NCBI GenBank assembly: GCA_020634235.1
Contig: JACKCB010000001.1
Coordinates: forward strand, 1,302,001 to 1,366,000
DNA length: 64,000 nt
DNA from: Ardenticatenaceae bacterium
Lineage (GTDB): Bacteria; Chloroflexota; Anaerolineae; Promineifilales; Promineifilaceae
Reading direction: 5' to 3'
Numbering within the stretch: the stretch's first letter is position 1; the number at the start of each line of letters is the position of its first letter. The notes under the pieces were generated by a model that saw nothing but the letters and a program-made list of their open reading frames with translations, had not been told where the DNA came from and did no database searches. Shown piece by piece: positions 37,901 to 45,077 of this stretch. The position numbers and the translations under genes are program-made.

Positions 37901-38854
37901 GTCGAGGTGGACCTGCTCCGGCCGGAGGAGGCCATCGAAGCGGTAGAACACAAGCAGGTGCTGGAATGGGAGAAGGATGCCCTGGGGGTTCACGTCTCTG
38001 AGCACCCGCTGGAGCGCAAGCTGGCCCTCATCCAGCCCCACGTGCGCCTCACCATCAACGAGATCGACGCCAACTGGAACGGCAAGCAGGTGCGGCTGGC
38101 CGGGGTGCTGAGCCAACTGCGCACCCTAACCACCAAGAAGGGCGACCCCATGGCCTTTGGCGCGCTGGAGGACCTGGACGGCAAGATAGACATCGTCTTC
38201 TTCCCGCGGACCTGGAAGGAGTGCCGCAACCAGGCGCAGATTGACCAGGTGATGCTGGTGACCGGTAAGGTGCAGGCCAGCGAGGATAAGCTGTCGTTGG
38301 TGGTGGACCGTATCCAGACGGAACTGGCTCATTACACCCCGGCCGGGGACGAAGAAAGTTGGTCCACGTACATGCCCCCACCCGCCCCAGAAGAGTTGTT
38401 GGAAGAGCCGTTTAACGACCCGGAACCGGTGGCCGCGCCTTTGCCCGCGCCCCGGCCGGGAACCCCCAGCCTCAGTATGAGAGAACCCATGACCGCTTAT
38501 AGCCCACCCCCACCGCCACCCAACTTCGAGGATGATTTTGGCGGCGTACCCGCACCGCCGCCGGCCCGCGCCGGTGGCAACGGCCAGGGCAACGGTCACC
38601 AGGCCAGCCACCCGGCAGCACCAGCCCGCACGATCGTGGTCGCCCTGGACCCGGCCGGGGAGTGGCAAACCACCATCCGCCGCGCCGTCCAGTTGGCCGC
38701 CGACTATCCCGGCCGGGATACCCTCAGCCTGCAACTCTCCGGCCGGGGGTTGGCCATGACCTTCCCCAACCGCGCCACCGAATTCAACCCTGAGTTAGAG
38801 AACGCGCTCAAGCGGCTCCCCGCCGTCCTGAGTGTCGACACCCAGCCGCAGTAA
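34970..38854 (+). CDS. dnaE: DNA polymerase III subunit alpha (DnaE1 type)
   Basis: This 1294-residue replicative polymerase has an N-terminal PHP domain (FVHLHVHSEFSLLDGLSRI; ALTDHGAMYG), the C-family polymerase core with catalytic Asp pair in SMPDIDLDYPDD (about residue 425), GVFQVEGAGMRRLMM, PGPMDNIPEYIKR, YGILVYQEQIIRIA and GFNKAHAADYA, then HhH and OB-fold domains (NGKQVRLAGVLSQLRTLTTKKGDPMAFGALED). A Pro-rich spacer (about 1130-1215) leads to a small C-terminal domain. The N-P-E-R-V-S-M-P motif common to DnaE reads N-P-G-R-V-S-M-P here because an exact CCCGGCCGGG palindrome (36221-36230) covers these codons. The ATG at 34970 is chosen because the PHP domain begins seven codons later. 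Confidence 0.96.
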   Translation: MNEHQPFVHLHVHSEFSLLDGLSRIGDLVQRAQELNQPAIALTDHGAMYGTMPFYRACQAGGVKPIIGIETYLANRGMLDKDPQLDKARFHMLLLAENQTGYLNLLKIASAAQLDGYYYKPRIDRAFMAQHSAGLIATTGCMAGEIPQAILQGNMQRAHKLLGEYVDIFGRDRLFIELQEHHIPELTALNKQLLGMADRYQLRFLATNDVHYTRAEDADPHDVLLCIQTSTTVGDPKRLRFSDKEYYLKSHGEMAQLFGEVPGALSNSLLIAEMCSVDLDSDGYRLPMFDVPAGETPQTYLRHLCQKGLAWRYGANRAQQDDTLQQRLEHELSIISRMGFETYFLIVWDLCQWAARTDDWWARHQDPFPYSSYEEWQENDIWWNVRGSGAGSVVAYTLGITSIDPLPNGLIFERFLNPGRVSMPDIDLDYPDDVRHQMVEYTMRKYGREKVAQIITFGTLGARAAIRDVGRALDLPLSDVDEIARLVPAVPGKPVKIDNTLDKEHEFYSAELEEKYKRDTRVRELLDTARNLEGVSRHASSHAAGVIVSDRPLEEYVPLNRPTSGDAGLGGVDRVTQWPMEIVESIGLLKIDFLGLSTLTVMRLAARLIEERHGVIYTMDNIPFDEGHVGPDPTKDPHKLFDILGQGEVAGVFQVEGAGMRRLMMEMKPRRFDHIIAAISLYRPGPMDNIPEYIKRMHAAIYDGKDIVKYHTPALKPILDDTYGILVYQEQIIRIASDLAGYEPGDADMIRKAVAKKKKKLMDEHQEKFTKGAMARGHSQAVCDAIWGDIEFFARYGFNKAHAADYAKVTCQTAFLKAHYPVEYMTALLSVERDNTEKVRKYFAEAKSLSIDIAPPDINRSHLDFTIEEDADRPVIRFGLAAVKNAGESALHLILDERQHNGPFSSLQDLCDRVDLRRVGKRALEFIIKARAFDVWGTPAQLLDALDRLVSYSSSTHEAAAVGQMSLFGGAFGPKLMVEVDLLRPEEAIEAVEHKQVLEWEKDALGVHVSEHPLERKLALIQPHVRLTINEIDANWNGKQVRLAGVLSQLRTLTTKKGDPMAFGALEDLDGKIDIVFFPRTWKECRNQAQIDQVMLVTGKVQASEDKLSLVVDRIQTELAHYTPAGDEESWSTYMPPPAPEELLEEPFNDPEPVAAPLPAPRPGTPSLSMREPMTAYSPPPPPPNFEDDFGGVPAPPPARAGGNGQGNGHQASHPAAPARTIVVALDPAGEWQTTIRRAVQLAADYPGRDTLSLQLSGRGLAMTFPNRATEFNPELENALKRLPAVLSVDTQPQ

Positions 38855-38863
38855 CTAGGCCAA

Positions 38864-38898
38864 AGACCTGGCAGGTTTTTTGCAAACCTGCCAGGTCT
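38864..38898. repeat. 15-bp perfect inverted repeat between convergent dnaE and the BioF-like gene
   Basis: Arms at 38864-38878 and 38884-38898 pair perfectly around a 5-nt T-rich loop. It lies 10 bp after the dnaE stop and 15 bp after the stop of the convergent gene, so it could terminate both transcripts, although no T-tract follows the stem. Similar AGACCTGGCAGG-type hairpins may be dispersed in the genome. Confidence 0.65.
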
Positions 38899-38912
38899 AC
38901 ATCAACCAGATC

Positions 38913-40133
38913 CTACAGCCCCAAAATCCCCCCAATCTCCTGCGCGCCGCTGATCAACACATCGGCGCAGTAATCCAGGTCTTCTAGCCGGTGGTTGGCC
39001 GACACACACGCCCGCAGCCGGGCCAACCCGGCCGGGACCACCGGAGCCACAATCGCCTGCACAAAAATCCCATTCTTCTGCGCGTGGCTGGCCAGCAAAG
39101 CCGCATTCTCCAGCGAACCACAAAGCACCGGCAAAATCGCCGTCTCCGACTTCATCAAATTAAAGCCGGCCGCGCGCAGCTTGCCCGCCAGGTAATGGTA
39201 ATTACGCTGCAAATTAGCAATCCGCTCCGGCTCCTCCTCAATTACTTCAAAGGCCGCCCTTGCCGCCCCGGCCGAGGCCGGCGGAATCGCCGCCGAGAAG
39301 ATAAACGCCCGCGCTTCATGCTTCAGGAAATCAATAAGCTTACGACTGCCGGCCACATAACCACCGGCACTGGGCACCGTTTTGCTCAGCGTGCCCATCT
39401 TGATATCCACCGCATCGGCCGGCAAACCAAAATGCTCCTCAATGCCGTGCCCCGTCTTGCCCAGCACACCAATCGAGTGTGCCTCGTCCACCATCAGGTA
39501 CGCCCCATACTTGCGGCACAGGCGCACCACTTCCGGCAGGTCGATGATATCGCCATCCATGCTGAACACCGAGTCCACAATCACCAGCCGCCGCCCGCCG
39601 CCATCCACCTCGCGCAAACGCCGCTCCAGGTGCGACATATCATTGTGGTTAAAGCGCACAAACTTGGCCTGGGCCAGCAGGCAGCCATCCACAATGCTGG
39701 CATGGTTCAGCTTGTCACAAATAACCGTATCCCCCTTGCGCAGCAAACTGGAAATCGTCGAAAGGTTGGTGACGTAACCGCTGGAGAAGGTAATCGCCGC
39801 CTCAGTCTGCTTAAACTGGGCGATCTTCTCCTCCAATTCGCGGTGAATCGTTAACGAACCGGCCAGCAGCCGCACCCCATGCGTACCAGACCCATACCTT
39901 TGCACCGCCTCAATGGCCGCCTGGTTAATCTTCGGATGGCCAATCAGCCCCAAATAGGAATAGCTGCCCAGCATGATCATCTCGCCATGCCCGGCCACGC
40001 GCACCCGTCCGTGAGGCAAGATTTCCTGCACCTCTTCCAAATAAAAGTATAAGCCCTGTTCTCGATACGTCTCAATATCCCACAGCATTTCGGGTGTGAG
40101 CGATGGGACATTGGGATTCGCTACTAGGTTCAT
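38913..40133 (-). CDS. PLP-dependent alpha-oxoamine synthase (BioF/KBL/SPT-like)
   Basis: The 406-residue fold-type I PLP enzyme has the oxoamine synthase signatures: SYSYLGLIGHPKI (about residues 57-69), GSGTHGVRLLAGSLTIHRELEE, ITFSSGYVTNLS, DKLNHASIVDG, VDSVFSMDGDIIDLPEVV, MVDEAHSIGVLGKTGHG and the PLP Lys in MGTLSKTVPSAGGYVAG (about residue 251). The family condenses an amino acid with an acyl-CoA: 8-amino-7-oxononanoate synthase, glycine C-acetyltransferase, or serine palmitoyltransferase. Sequence alone does not pick between them. There are no biotin or threonine genes nearby, and a GCAT/SPT-like role in lipid synthesis is possible. Confidence 0.9.
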   Translation of the reverse strand: MNLVANPNVPSLTPEMLWDIETYREQGLYFYLEEVQEILPHGRVRVAGHGEMIMLGSYSYLGLIGHPKINQAAIEAVQRYGSGTHGVRLLAGSLTIHRELEEKIAQFKQTEAAITFSSGYVTNLSTISSLLRKGDTVICDKLNHASIVDGCLLAQAKFVRFNHNDMSHLERRLREVDGGGRRLVIVDSVFSMDGDIIDLPEVVRLCRKYGAYLMVDEAHSIGVLGKTGHGIEEHFGLPADAVDIKMGTLSKTVPSAGGYVAGSRKLIDFLKHEARAFIFSAAIPPASAGAARAAFEVIEEEPERIANLQRNYHYLAGKLRAAGFNLMKSETAILPVLCGSLENAALLASHAQKNGIFVQAIVAPVVPAGLARLRACVSANHRLEDLDYCADVLISGAQEIGGILGL

Positions 40134-40459
40134 TGTCTCTCCTACACATAAAACTTGGGTTTAGAGTTCTGAGCCAGCGCTAGAGTTGAAGGATCTCTGG
40201 CGGCCTGCTCCAACGCTAAACACCAGCGAAAAATAGCAATTATACGGCTTCGCTCGTCACGTCTGATTCTATCTGAGGTAATACGTTTTCTCAAATTATC
40301 AGCCACAGAATCCCGGCCGGGACCCCCATCTCCCCCCACAGCCTTAACATTCCCTCAGCAACACCCCCCACAGTTGCCCGACAACCCCATTCCGGGGAAA
40401 ATCCCCCTGCATCACCTATCAGCAATCATGCAGCACGCCGCACCTACTATCGACCGACC
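40134..40459. other. Gene-free stretch between the BioF-like gene and the PBP gene
   Basis: About 326 bp without a convincing gene. A 65-codon minus-strand frame (40142-40339) lacks a ribosome-binding site and recognisable features. One CCCGGCCGGG copy lies near 40312. I see no clear promoter boxes before the PBP start, although one must lie here. Confidence 0.5.
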
Positions 40460-43400
40460 ATGCCCCGTACCACCCGCATCCTGACCTGGCGACAACGCCG
40501 CGCAAGACGCACCGGCCACACCGGCCGGGTCATCCTACGCATCCTGGCCATCATCCTCCTGGTCCTCATCCTCACCGGCTTTGCCTCCTCCTTCGTCAGC
40601 GTCTCCGCCGCCGCCGCCATCTACAGCTACTTCACCAGCGACCTGCCCGACTACACCGAGCTAGACCGGCTGGGCCAGGACGCCCAAACCACCTTCGAAA
40701 CCACCAAAATCTACGCCTGGGGGCGCGGCCCCGATGGCCAGCGCCAACTGGTCCTCATCTACGAAATCATCGACCCCCTCGGCGGCGACCGGCAGTGGAT
40801 CGCTCTGGAGCAAATACCCCAGGACCTGGTCAACGCCACCGTGGCCATCGAAGACAAAACCTTCTGGACCAACCGCGGCTTCGACGTGCAAGGCATTGGC
40901 CGCGCCTTCTACGAATACGTCCTGCAAGGCGGCAGCGTGCAAGGTGGCTCCTCCATCACCCAACAGGTCGTCAAGAACAACCTCATCGCCGAAGAGCGGC
41001 GCGTCGTCGGCGAAGAAGTCACCGCCGACGATTACCGGCGCAAAGTAGAAGAGCTGCTGCTGGCCCAACGCGTCTCGCAAAGCTACACCAAAGAGCAGAT
41101 TCTCACCTGGTATCTCAACACCAACTTCTACGGCAACCTGGCCTACGGCATCGAAGCCGCGGCCCGTGTCTACTTCAACAAGCCGGCCGCGCAGCTAACC
41201 CTGGCCGAAGCAGCCATGCTGGCCGCCATCCCCCAGTCGCCCGCCCTGAACCCCATCGACAACCCCACCGAGGCCAAATTCCGCCAGGAACTGGTGCTGG
41301 AAGCGATGCTGCGCGAAGGCTACATCAACCGCGACCAGCTTGTGGCCGCCAAATACACCCCCCTGACGGTCGCGCCGGGCATCGAAGAGCGCTTCGACAT
41401 CATCGCCCCCCACTTTGCCCTGTATGTACGCAAGGAGCTGGAACGCCGCTTCGGCCCGGAGCAGGTGCTGCGTGGCGGGCTGCAGGTCTACACCTCGCTG
41501 GACCTGGAAATGCAGCGCCAGGCGGAGTGCGTGGCCCGCGCCCAGGTCACGCGGCTGTCGGGCGAGGTGGGCGCGGCGCTGCCGGCCGATGAGCTGGCCA
41601 ACTGCCCCGCCCTGGACTATTTGCTGCCCCTCCCGGCCGGGGACGTAGGCCTCGATCACAACGTCAACAACGCCGCCATCGTCGCCCTAGACCCCACCAC
41701 CGGCGAGATCAAAGTCATGGTCGGCAGCCTCGATTATTGGGACGACAGCATCAACGGCCCCTTCAACGTCGCCGTCGACGGGCTGCGCCAGCCCGGCTCC
41801 TCCTTCAAACCCTTCACCTACCTCACCGCCCTCAGCCAGGGCTACAACGCCGCCACCATGGTCCTGGACGTCGAAACCGACTTCGGCACCCCCTACAACG
41901 GCATCGCCTACATCCCCCAAAACTACGACCGCCAATTCCACGGCCCCATGCGCCTGCGCACCGCCCTGGCCAACAGCTACAACGTCCCGGCCGTGGAAGT
42001 CATGAGCTGGGTCGGCGTGGACAACGTCATCCGCACCGCCCACAGCATGGGCCTCACCAGCCTGGACCAGGGCAACAACCAGTACGGCCTGGCCCTGACC
42101 CTGGGCGGCGGCGAGGTACGCCTGCTAGACATGGCCTACGCCTTCGCCGTGATGGACAACATGGGCGCCATGGTCGGCCAGCCCCGGCCGGAGGAACTCC
42201 AGCGCCTCGGTTACCGCACCCTCGACCCGGTAGCCATCCTGCGCGTCACCGACCGCGATGGCGAAATCCTCTACGAATACAGCCAACCAGAACGGCGCGA
42301 AATCCTCACCCCGCAGTTGGCCTTCATCATGAACGACATGCTCTCCGACCAGAACGCCCGCTGCCCCGCCTTCGGCTGCCCCAACGCCCTGCAGCTGCCC
42401 GACAGCCGCCCGGCCGCGGTGAAAACAGGCACCACCAACGACTACCGCGACGCCTGGACCGTGGGCTACACCCCGCAGTTGGTCACCGGCGTCTGGCTGG
42501 GCAACACCGACAACACCCCCATGCGCAATCTACCCGGCTCCAAAGGGGCCGCGCCCATCTGGCGCGCCTTCATGAGCTGGGCCTTGCAGGATGTACCCGC
42601 GGCGGGCTGGCCGCGCCCGGCCGGGTTAAACGAACTGGCCGTCTGCGATACCTCCGGCCTGCTGCCCACCGACCTCTGCCCCACCGTCAGCGAATACTTC
42701 ATCCCCGGCACCGAACCCACCGTCTACGACAACATCTACCAGGAATTCCGCATCAACCGCGAGACCGGCCGGTTAGCCACCATCTACACCCCCGCCAACC
42801 TCATCGACACCCAGGTCTTCAAAATCTACCCCGAACGGGCCGCCGACTGGGTGCGCGAAAACGACCTCCCCCAGCCCCCCACCGAATACGACACCATCAC
42901 CGCCAGCGGGGCCAGCCGCCAGGGGGTAACCATCACCTCTCCCCAGCCCTTCGACTTCGTCAACGGCCTGGTAGAGGTGCGCGGCAGCACCCAACTAGAC
43001 GATTTCGCCTACTACCGCCTGGCCTACTTCCAGGGGCTTACTCCAGTGGACATCCGCGCCATCGCCGACAATGTGCCCGACCAGAAGCAGGATGACGTGC
43101 TGGGCAGTTGGGACGTCAGCAACCTGAACGGCCTCTACACCCTGCTGCTAACCGTGGTGCGCAGCAGCGGCACCTTCGAAGAGGTCAGCATCCCCGTCAC
43201 CATAGACAACACCCCGCCCACCGTCGACATCCTCTTCCCCCTGCCCAATCAATCCATCTTCACCGACGAAGATTGGGTCATCATCCAGGCCCTGGCCACC
43301 GACGACATCTCCATCGACCGCGTGGAGTTCTACGTAGACAGCGCCGGCGTGCCCTTTGCCATCAGCACCGTCCCCCCCTTCAGCGAGACCTGGCCCATTC

Positions 43401-43504
43401 CCGGCCCCGGCTGCCACACCTTCCGCGTGGTGGCCGTGGATGCCGCCGGCAACGAAACCCCCAGCGACGCCGTGCGGGTATGCCTGGTAGACCGCGACTC
43501 ATGA
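40460..43504 (+). CDS. Class A penicillin-binding protein (PBP1A-like) with C-terminal Ig-like domain
   Basis: The 1014-residue bifunctional peptidoglycan synthase has a short basic cytoplasmic tail and one TM helix (about residues 23-47). The GT51 glycosyltransferase domain carries IEDKTFWTNRGFDVQGIGRAF (catalytic Glu about 130), GGSSITQQVVKN and an ILTWYLNTNFYGNLAYGIEAAA motif. The transpeptidase has S-x-x-K in GSSFKPF (about 446), an S-x-N motif in NSYNVPA, and K-T-G-T in VKTGTTNDYRDAW (about 654). The last 90 residues form a bacterial Ig-like fold (PPTVDILFPLPNQSIFTDEDWVIIQALATDD) that could bind cell-wall polymers. It polymerises and crosslinks glycan strands; both active sites look intact. 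It is unusually long because of the C-terminal extension (about 770-1014). Confidence 0.95.
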   Translation: MPRTTRILTWRQRRARRTGHTGRVILRILAIILLVLILTGFASSFVSVSAAAAIYSYFTSDLPDYTELDRLGQDAQTTFETTKIYAWGRGPDGQRQLVLIYEIIDPLGGDRQWIALEQIPQDLVNATVAIEDKTFWTNRGFDVQGIGRAFYEYVLQGGSVQGGSSITQQVVKNNLIAEERRVVGEEVTADDYRRKVEELLLAQRVSQSYTKEQILTWYLNTNFYGNLAYGIEAAARVYFNKPAAQLTLAEAAMLAAIPQSPALNPIDNPTEAKFRQELVLEAMLREGYINRDQLVAAKYTPLTVAPGIEERFDIIAPHFALYVRKELERRFGPEQVLRGGLQVYTSLDLEMQRQAECVARAQVTRLSGEVGAALPADELANCPALDYLLPLPAGDVGLDHNVNNAAIVALDPTTGEIKVMVGSLDYWDDSINGPFNVAVDGLRQPGSSFKPFTYLTALSQGYNAATMVLDVETDFGTPYNGIAYIPQNYDRQFHGPMRLRTALANSYNVPAVEVMSWVGVDNVIRTAHSMGLTSLDQGNNQYGLALTLGGGEVRLLDMAYAFAVMDNMGAMVGQPRPEELQRLGYRTLDPVAILRVTDRDGEILYEYSQPERREILTPQLAFIMNDMLSDQNARCPAFGCPNALQLPDSRPAAVKTGTTNDYRDAWTVGYTPQLVTGVWLGNTDNTPMRNLPGSKGAAPIWRAFMSWALQDVPAAGWPRPAGLNELAVCDTSGLLPTDLCPTVSEYFIPGTEPTVYDNIYQEFRINRETGRLATIYTPANLIDTQVFKIYPERAADWVRENDLPQPPTEYDTITASGASRQGVTITSPQPFDFVNGLVEVRGSTQLDDFAYYRLAYFQGLTPVDIRAIADNVPDQKQDDVLGSWDVSNLNGLYTLLLTVVRSSGTFEEVSIPVTIDNTPPTVDILFPLPNQSIFTDEDWVIIQALATDDISIDRVEFYVDSAGVPFAISTVPPFSETWPIPGPGCHTFRVVAVDAAGNETPSDAVRVCLVDRDS

Positions 43505-43591
43505 AACGGATTTGCCATTCCGCCCATCCTTTCACCCCCTCACCCATTCACCCATTCAACTCCTCACCCCTCCCGGCCGGGCGTTTTCTGC

Positions 43592-43597
43592 TATAAT
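43592..43597 (+). promoter_or_regulatory. -10 box upstream of the alpha/beta-hydrolase gene
   Basis: A perfect TATAAT lies 76 bp before the start codon. No consensus -35 is present; the expected position is occupied by a CCCGGCCGGG copy (about 43572). Confidence 0.5.
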
Positions 43598-43672
43598 GGA
43601 CACCATCAACCCGGTTGCCGCCACCGGCCACCGGCCACCCAAAAAATCAACGGAACACAATACGGAGCACCC

Positions 43673-44662
43673 ATGAAAAAGCAAAACAAACAACCAGGAC
43701 AGGGACTCGCCGGTCTGGCTACCGGGGCACTCACCCTGGGTGCGGCCTGGCTTGCCTACAGCCAGTTCTTCATCGACCACAACATGGCTCTGCCGCCGGC
43801 CATCGACAGCGACATGTACTTCTTCAACGACCCCACCGCCGGGCTGCTTTATTACTACGCCGACCGGCGCGGCAGCGGCCGGCCGCTGGTCCTCATCCAC
43901 AGCCTCAACGCCGCCGGCTCCTCCTACGAGATGCGCCCGCTCTTCAACCGTTATCGCGGCACCCGGCCGGTGTATGCCCTGGACCTGCCCGGTTTCGGCT
44001 TCTCCGAGCGCGCCAACCGCCGCTACAGTCCGGAACTGTACGCCGCCGCGATCCGCAGCTTCCTCAGCCAGGTCGTCGGCCAGCCGGCCGACGTCGTCGC
44101 CCTGTCGCTGGGCTGCGAATTCGTGGCCCGTGCCGCCGTCGAACGGCCGGAGATGTTCCACAAACTGGCCTTCATCTCCCCCAGCGGCCTCACCGCCGGG
44201 CGCAAACGCAAAGGATCGCAGCGGGCCACCGACCAGAACCAATCAGATGGACTGTACCGCCTCCTGGCCGCGCCGCTGTGGGCCCAGGCATTGTACGACC
44301 TGCTGGGCACGCGCCGGATCATCCGCTTTTTCCTGGGCAAGAGCTTTGTCGGCCCCATCGACCAGGGGCTGGCCGACTATGGCTACCTGACCGCCCACCG
44401 GCCGGGGGCGCGCCACGCCCCGCTGCATTTCGTCAGCGGCCTGCTCTTCACCCGCAACGTGCGCGAAACCATCTACGAGAAGCTGGCCCAGCCCGTGCTG
44501 GTCATCTACGACCGCGACGCCTACGTCCGCTTCGACGCCCTGTCTGACCTGCTGCTCAAATGCCCCAACTGGAACGCCGCCCGCATCACCCCCACCCTGG
44601 GCCTGCCCCACTTTGAGCAGCCCGAAGCCACCGGCCGGGTGCTGGAAGATTTCTGGGCCTAG
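43673..44662 (+). CDS. Alpha/beta-hydrolase, probably membrane-anchored
   Basis: The 329-residue alpha/beta-hydrolase has a hydrophobic N-terminal segment (about residues 10-27) that may act as an anchor. The oxyanion region is LVLIHSLNAAGSSYEMRPLF, followed by strand-turn DLPGFGFSERA and nucleophile elbow VVALSLGCEFVARAA (Ser about 145, S-x-G-C rather than G-x-S-x-G in full). A catalytic Asp is plausible in VIYDRDAYVRFDAL (about 280) and a His in TPTLGLPHFEQPE (about 315). The hydrolase substrate is unknown. It is followed 35 bp later by a small membrane protein, probably in one transcript. Confidence 0.87.
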   Translation: MKKQNKQPGQGLAGLATGALTLGAAWLAYSQFFIDHNMALPPAIDSDMYFFNDPTAGLLYYYADRRGSGRPLVLIHSLNAAGSSYEMRPLFNRYRGTRPVYALDLPGFGFSERANRRYSPELYAAAIRSFLSQVVGQPADVVALSLGCEFVARAAVERPEMFHKLAFISPSGLTAGRKRKGSQRATDQNQSDGLYRLLAAPLWAQALYDLLGTRRIIRFFLGKSFVGPIDQGLADYGYLTAHRPGARHAPLHFVSGLLFTRNVRETIYEKLAQPVLVIYDRDAYVRFDALSDLLLKCPNWNAARITPTLGLPHFEQPEATGRVLEDFWA

Positions 44663-44697
44663 CCGCCCACGCCACCCATCACTAACCGCAAATCAAC

Positions 44698-45069
44698 ATG
44701 ACACTCACCACCATCCACAGCATTCTCTCCAACACCGTCTGGATGTTTTACCTGGCCCTCGGCTTGTGGGGGCTGTTCCGGGCCATCCGCAAGCAGGGGG
44801 TCGATGGCGGCTACCTGGGGGCCATGGTCATCATTCAGGTCCTGGTTCTGCTGCAAGGCTTGATGGGCGGCTACCTCTGGCTAATCGATGGCGCGCGCCC
44901 CGGCCGGGGTGGCATCCACGTCCTCTACGGCCTCTTCTCCATCGTCTTCCTCCCCTTCCTCTTCGCCTACCAGCGCGGCGACGACAGCGACCGCGCCCAA
45001 TGGGTCTATGCTCTGGCCTGCCTGTTCATGTTCGGCGTCGCCGAGCGGCTCATCACCACCGGCGTCTGA
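44698..45069 (+). CDS. Small four-helix membrane protein of unknown function
   Basis: The 123-residue protein has four predicted transmembrane helices: residues 10-28 (LSNTVWMFYLALGLWGLF), 38-58 (GGYLGAMVIIQVLVLLQGLMGG), 75-92 (GIHVLYGLFSIVFLPFLFAY) and 98-120. The family is not recognised; a distant similarity to cytochrome b561-like or DUF membrane proteins is possible, but no paired His ligands stand out beyond one per helix. It lies 8 bp upstream of the next gene. The palindrome near 44897 encodes A-R-P-G-R-G in the loop between helices 2 and 3. Confidence 0.7.
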   Translation: MTLTTIHSILSNTVWMFYLALGLWGLFRAIRKQGVDGGYLGAMVIIQVLVLLQGLMGGYLWLIDGARPGRGGIHVLYGLFSIVFLPFLFAYQRGDDSDRAQWVYALACLFMFGVAERLITTGV

Positions 45070-45077
45070 GGCTTTCT

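Noticed and set aside
40142..40339. 65-codon minus-strand frame upstream of the PBP gene
   Set aside because: No ribosome-binding site, no domain, atypical composition; treated as intergenic.
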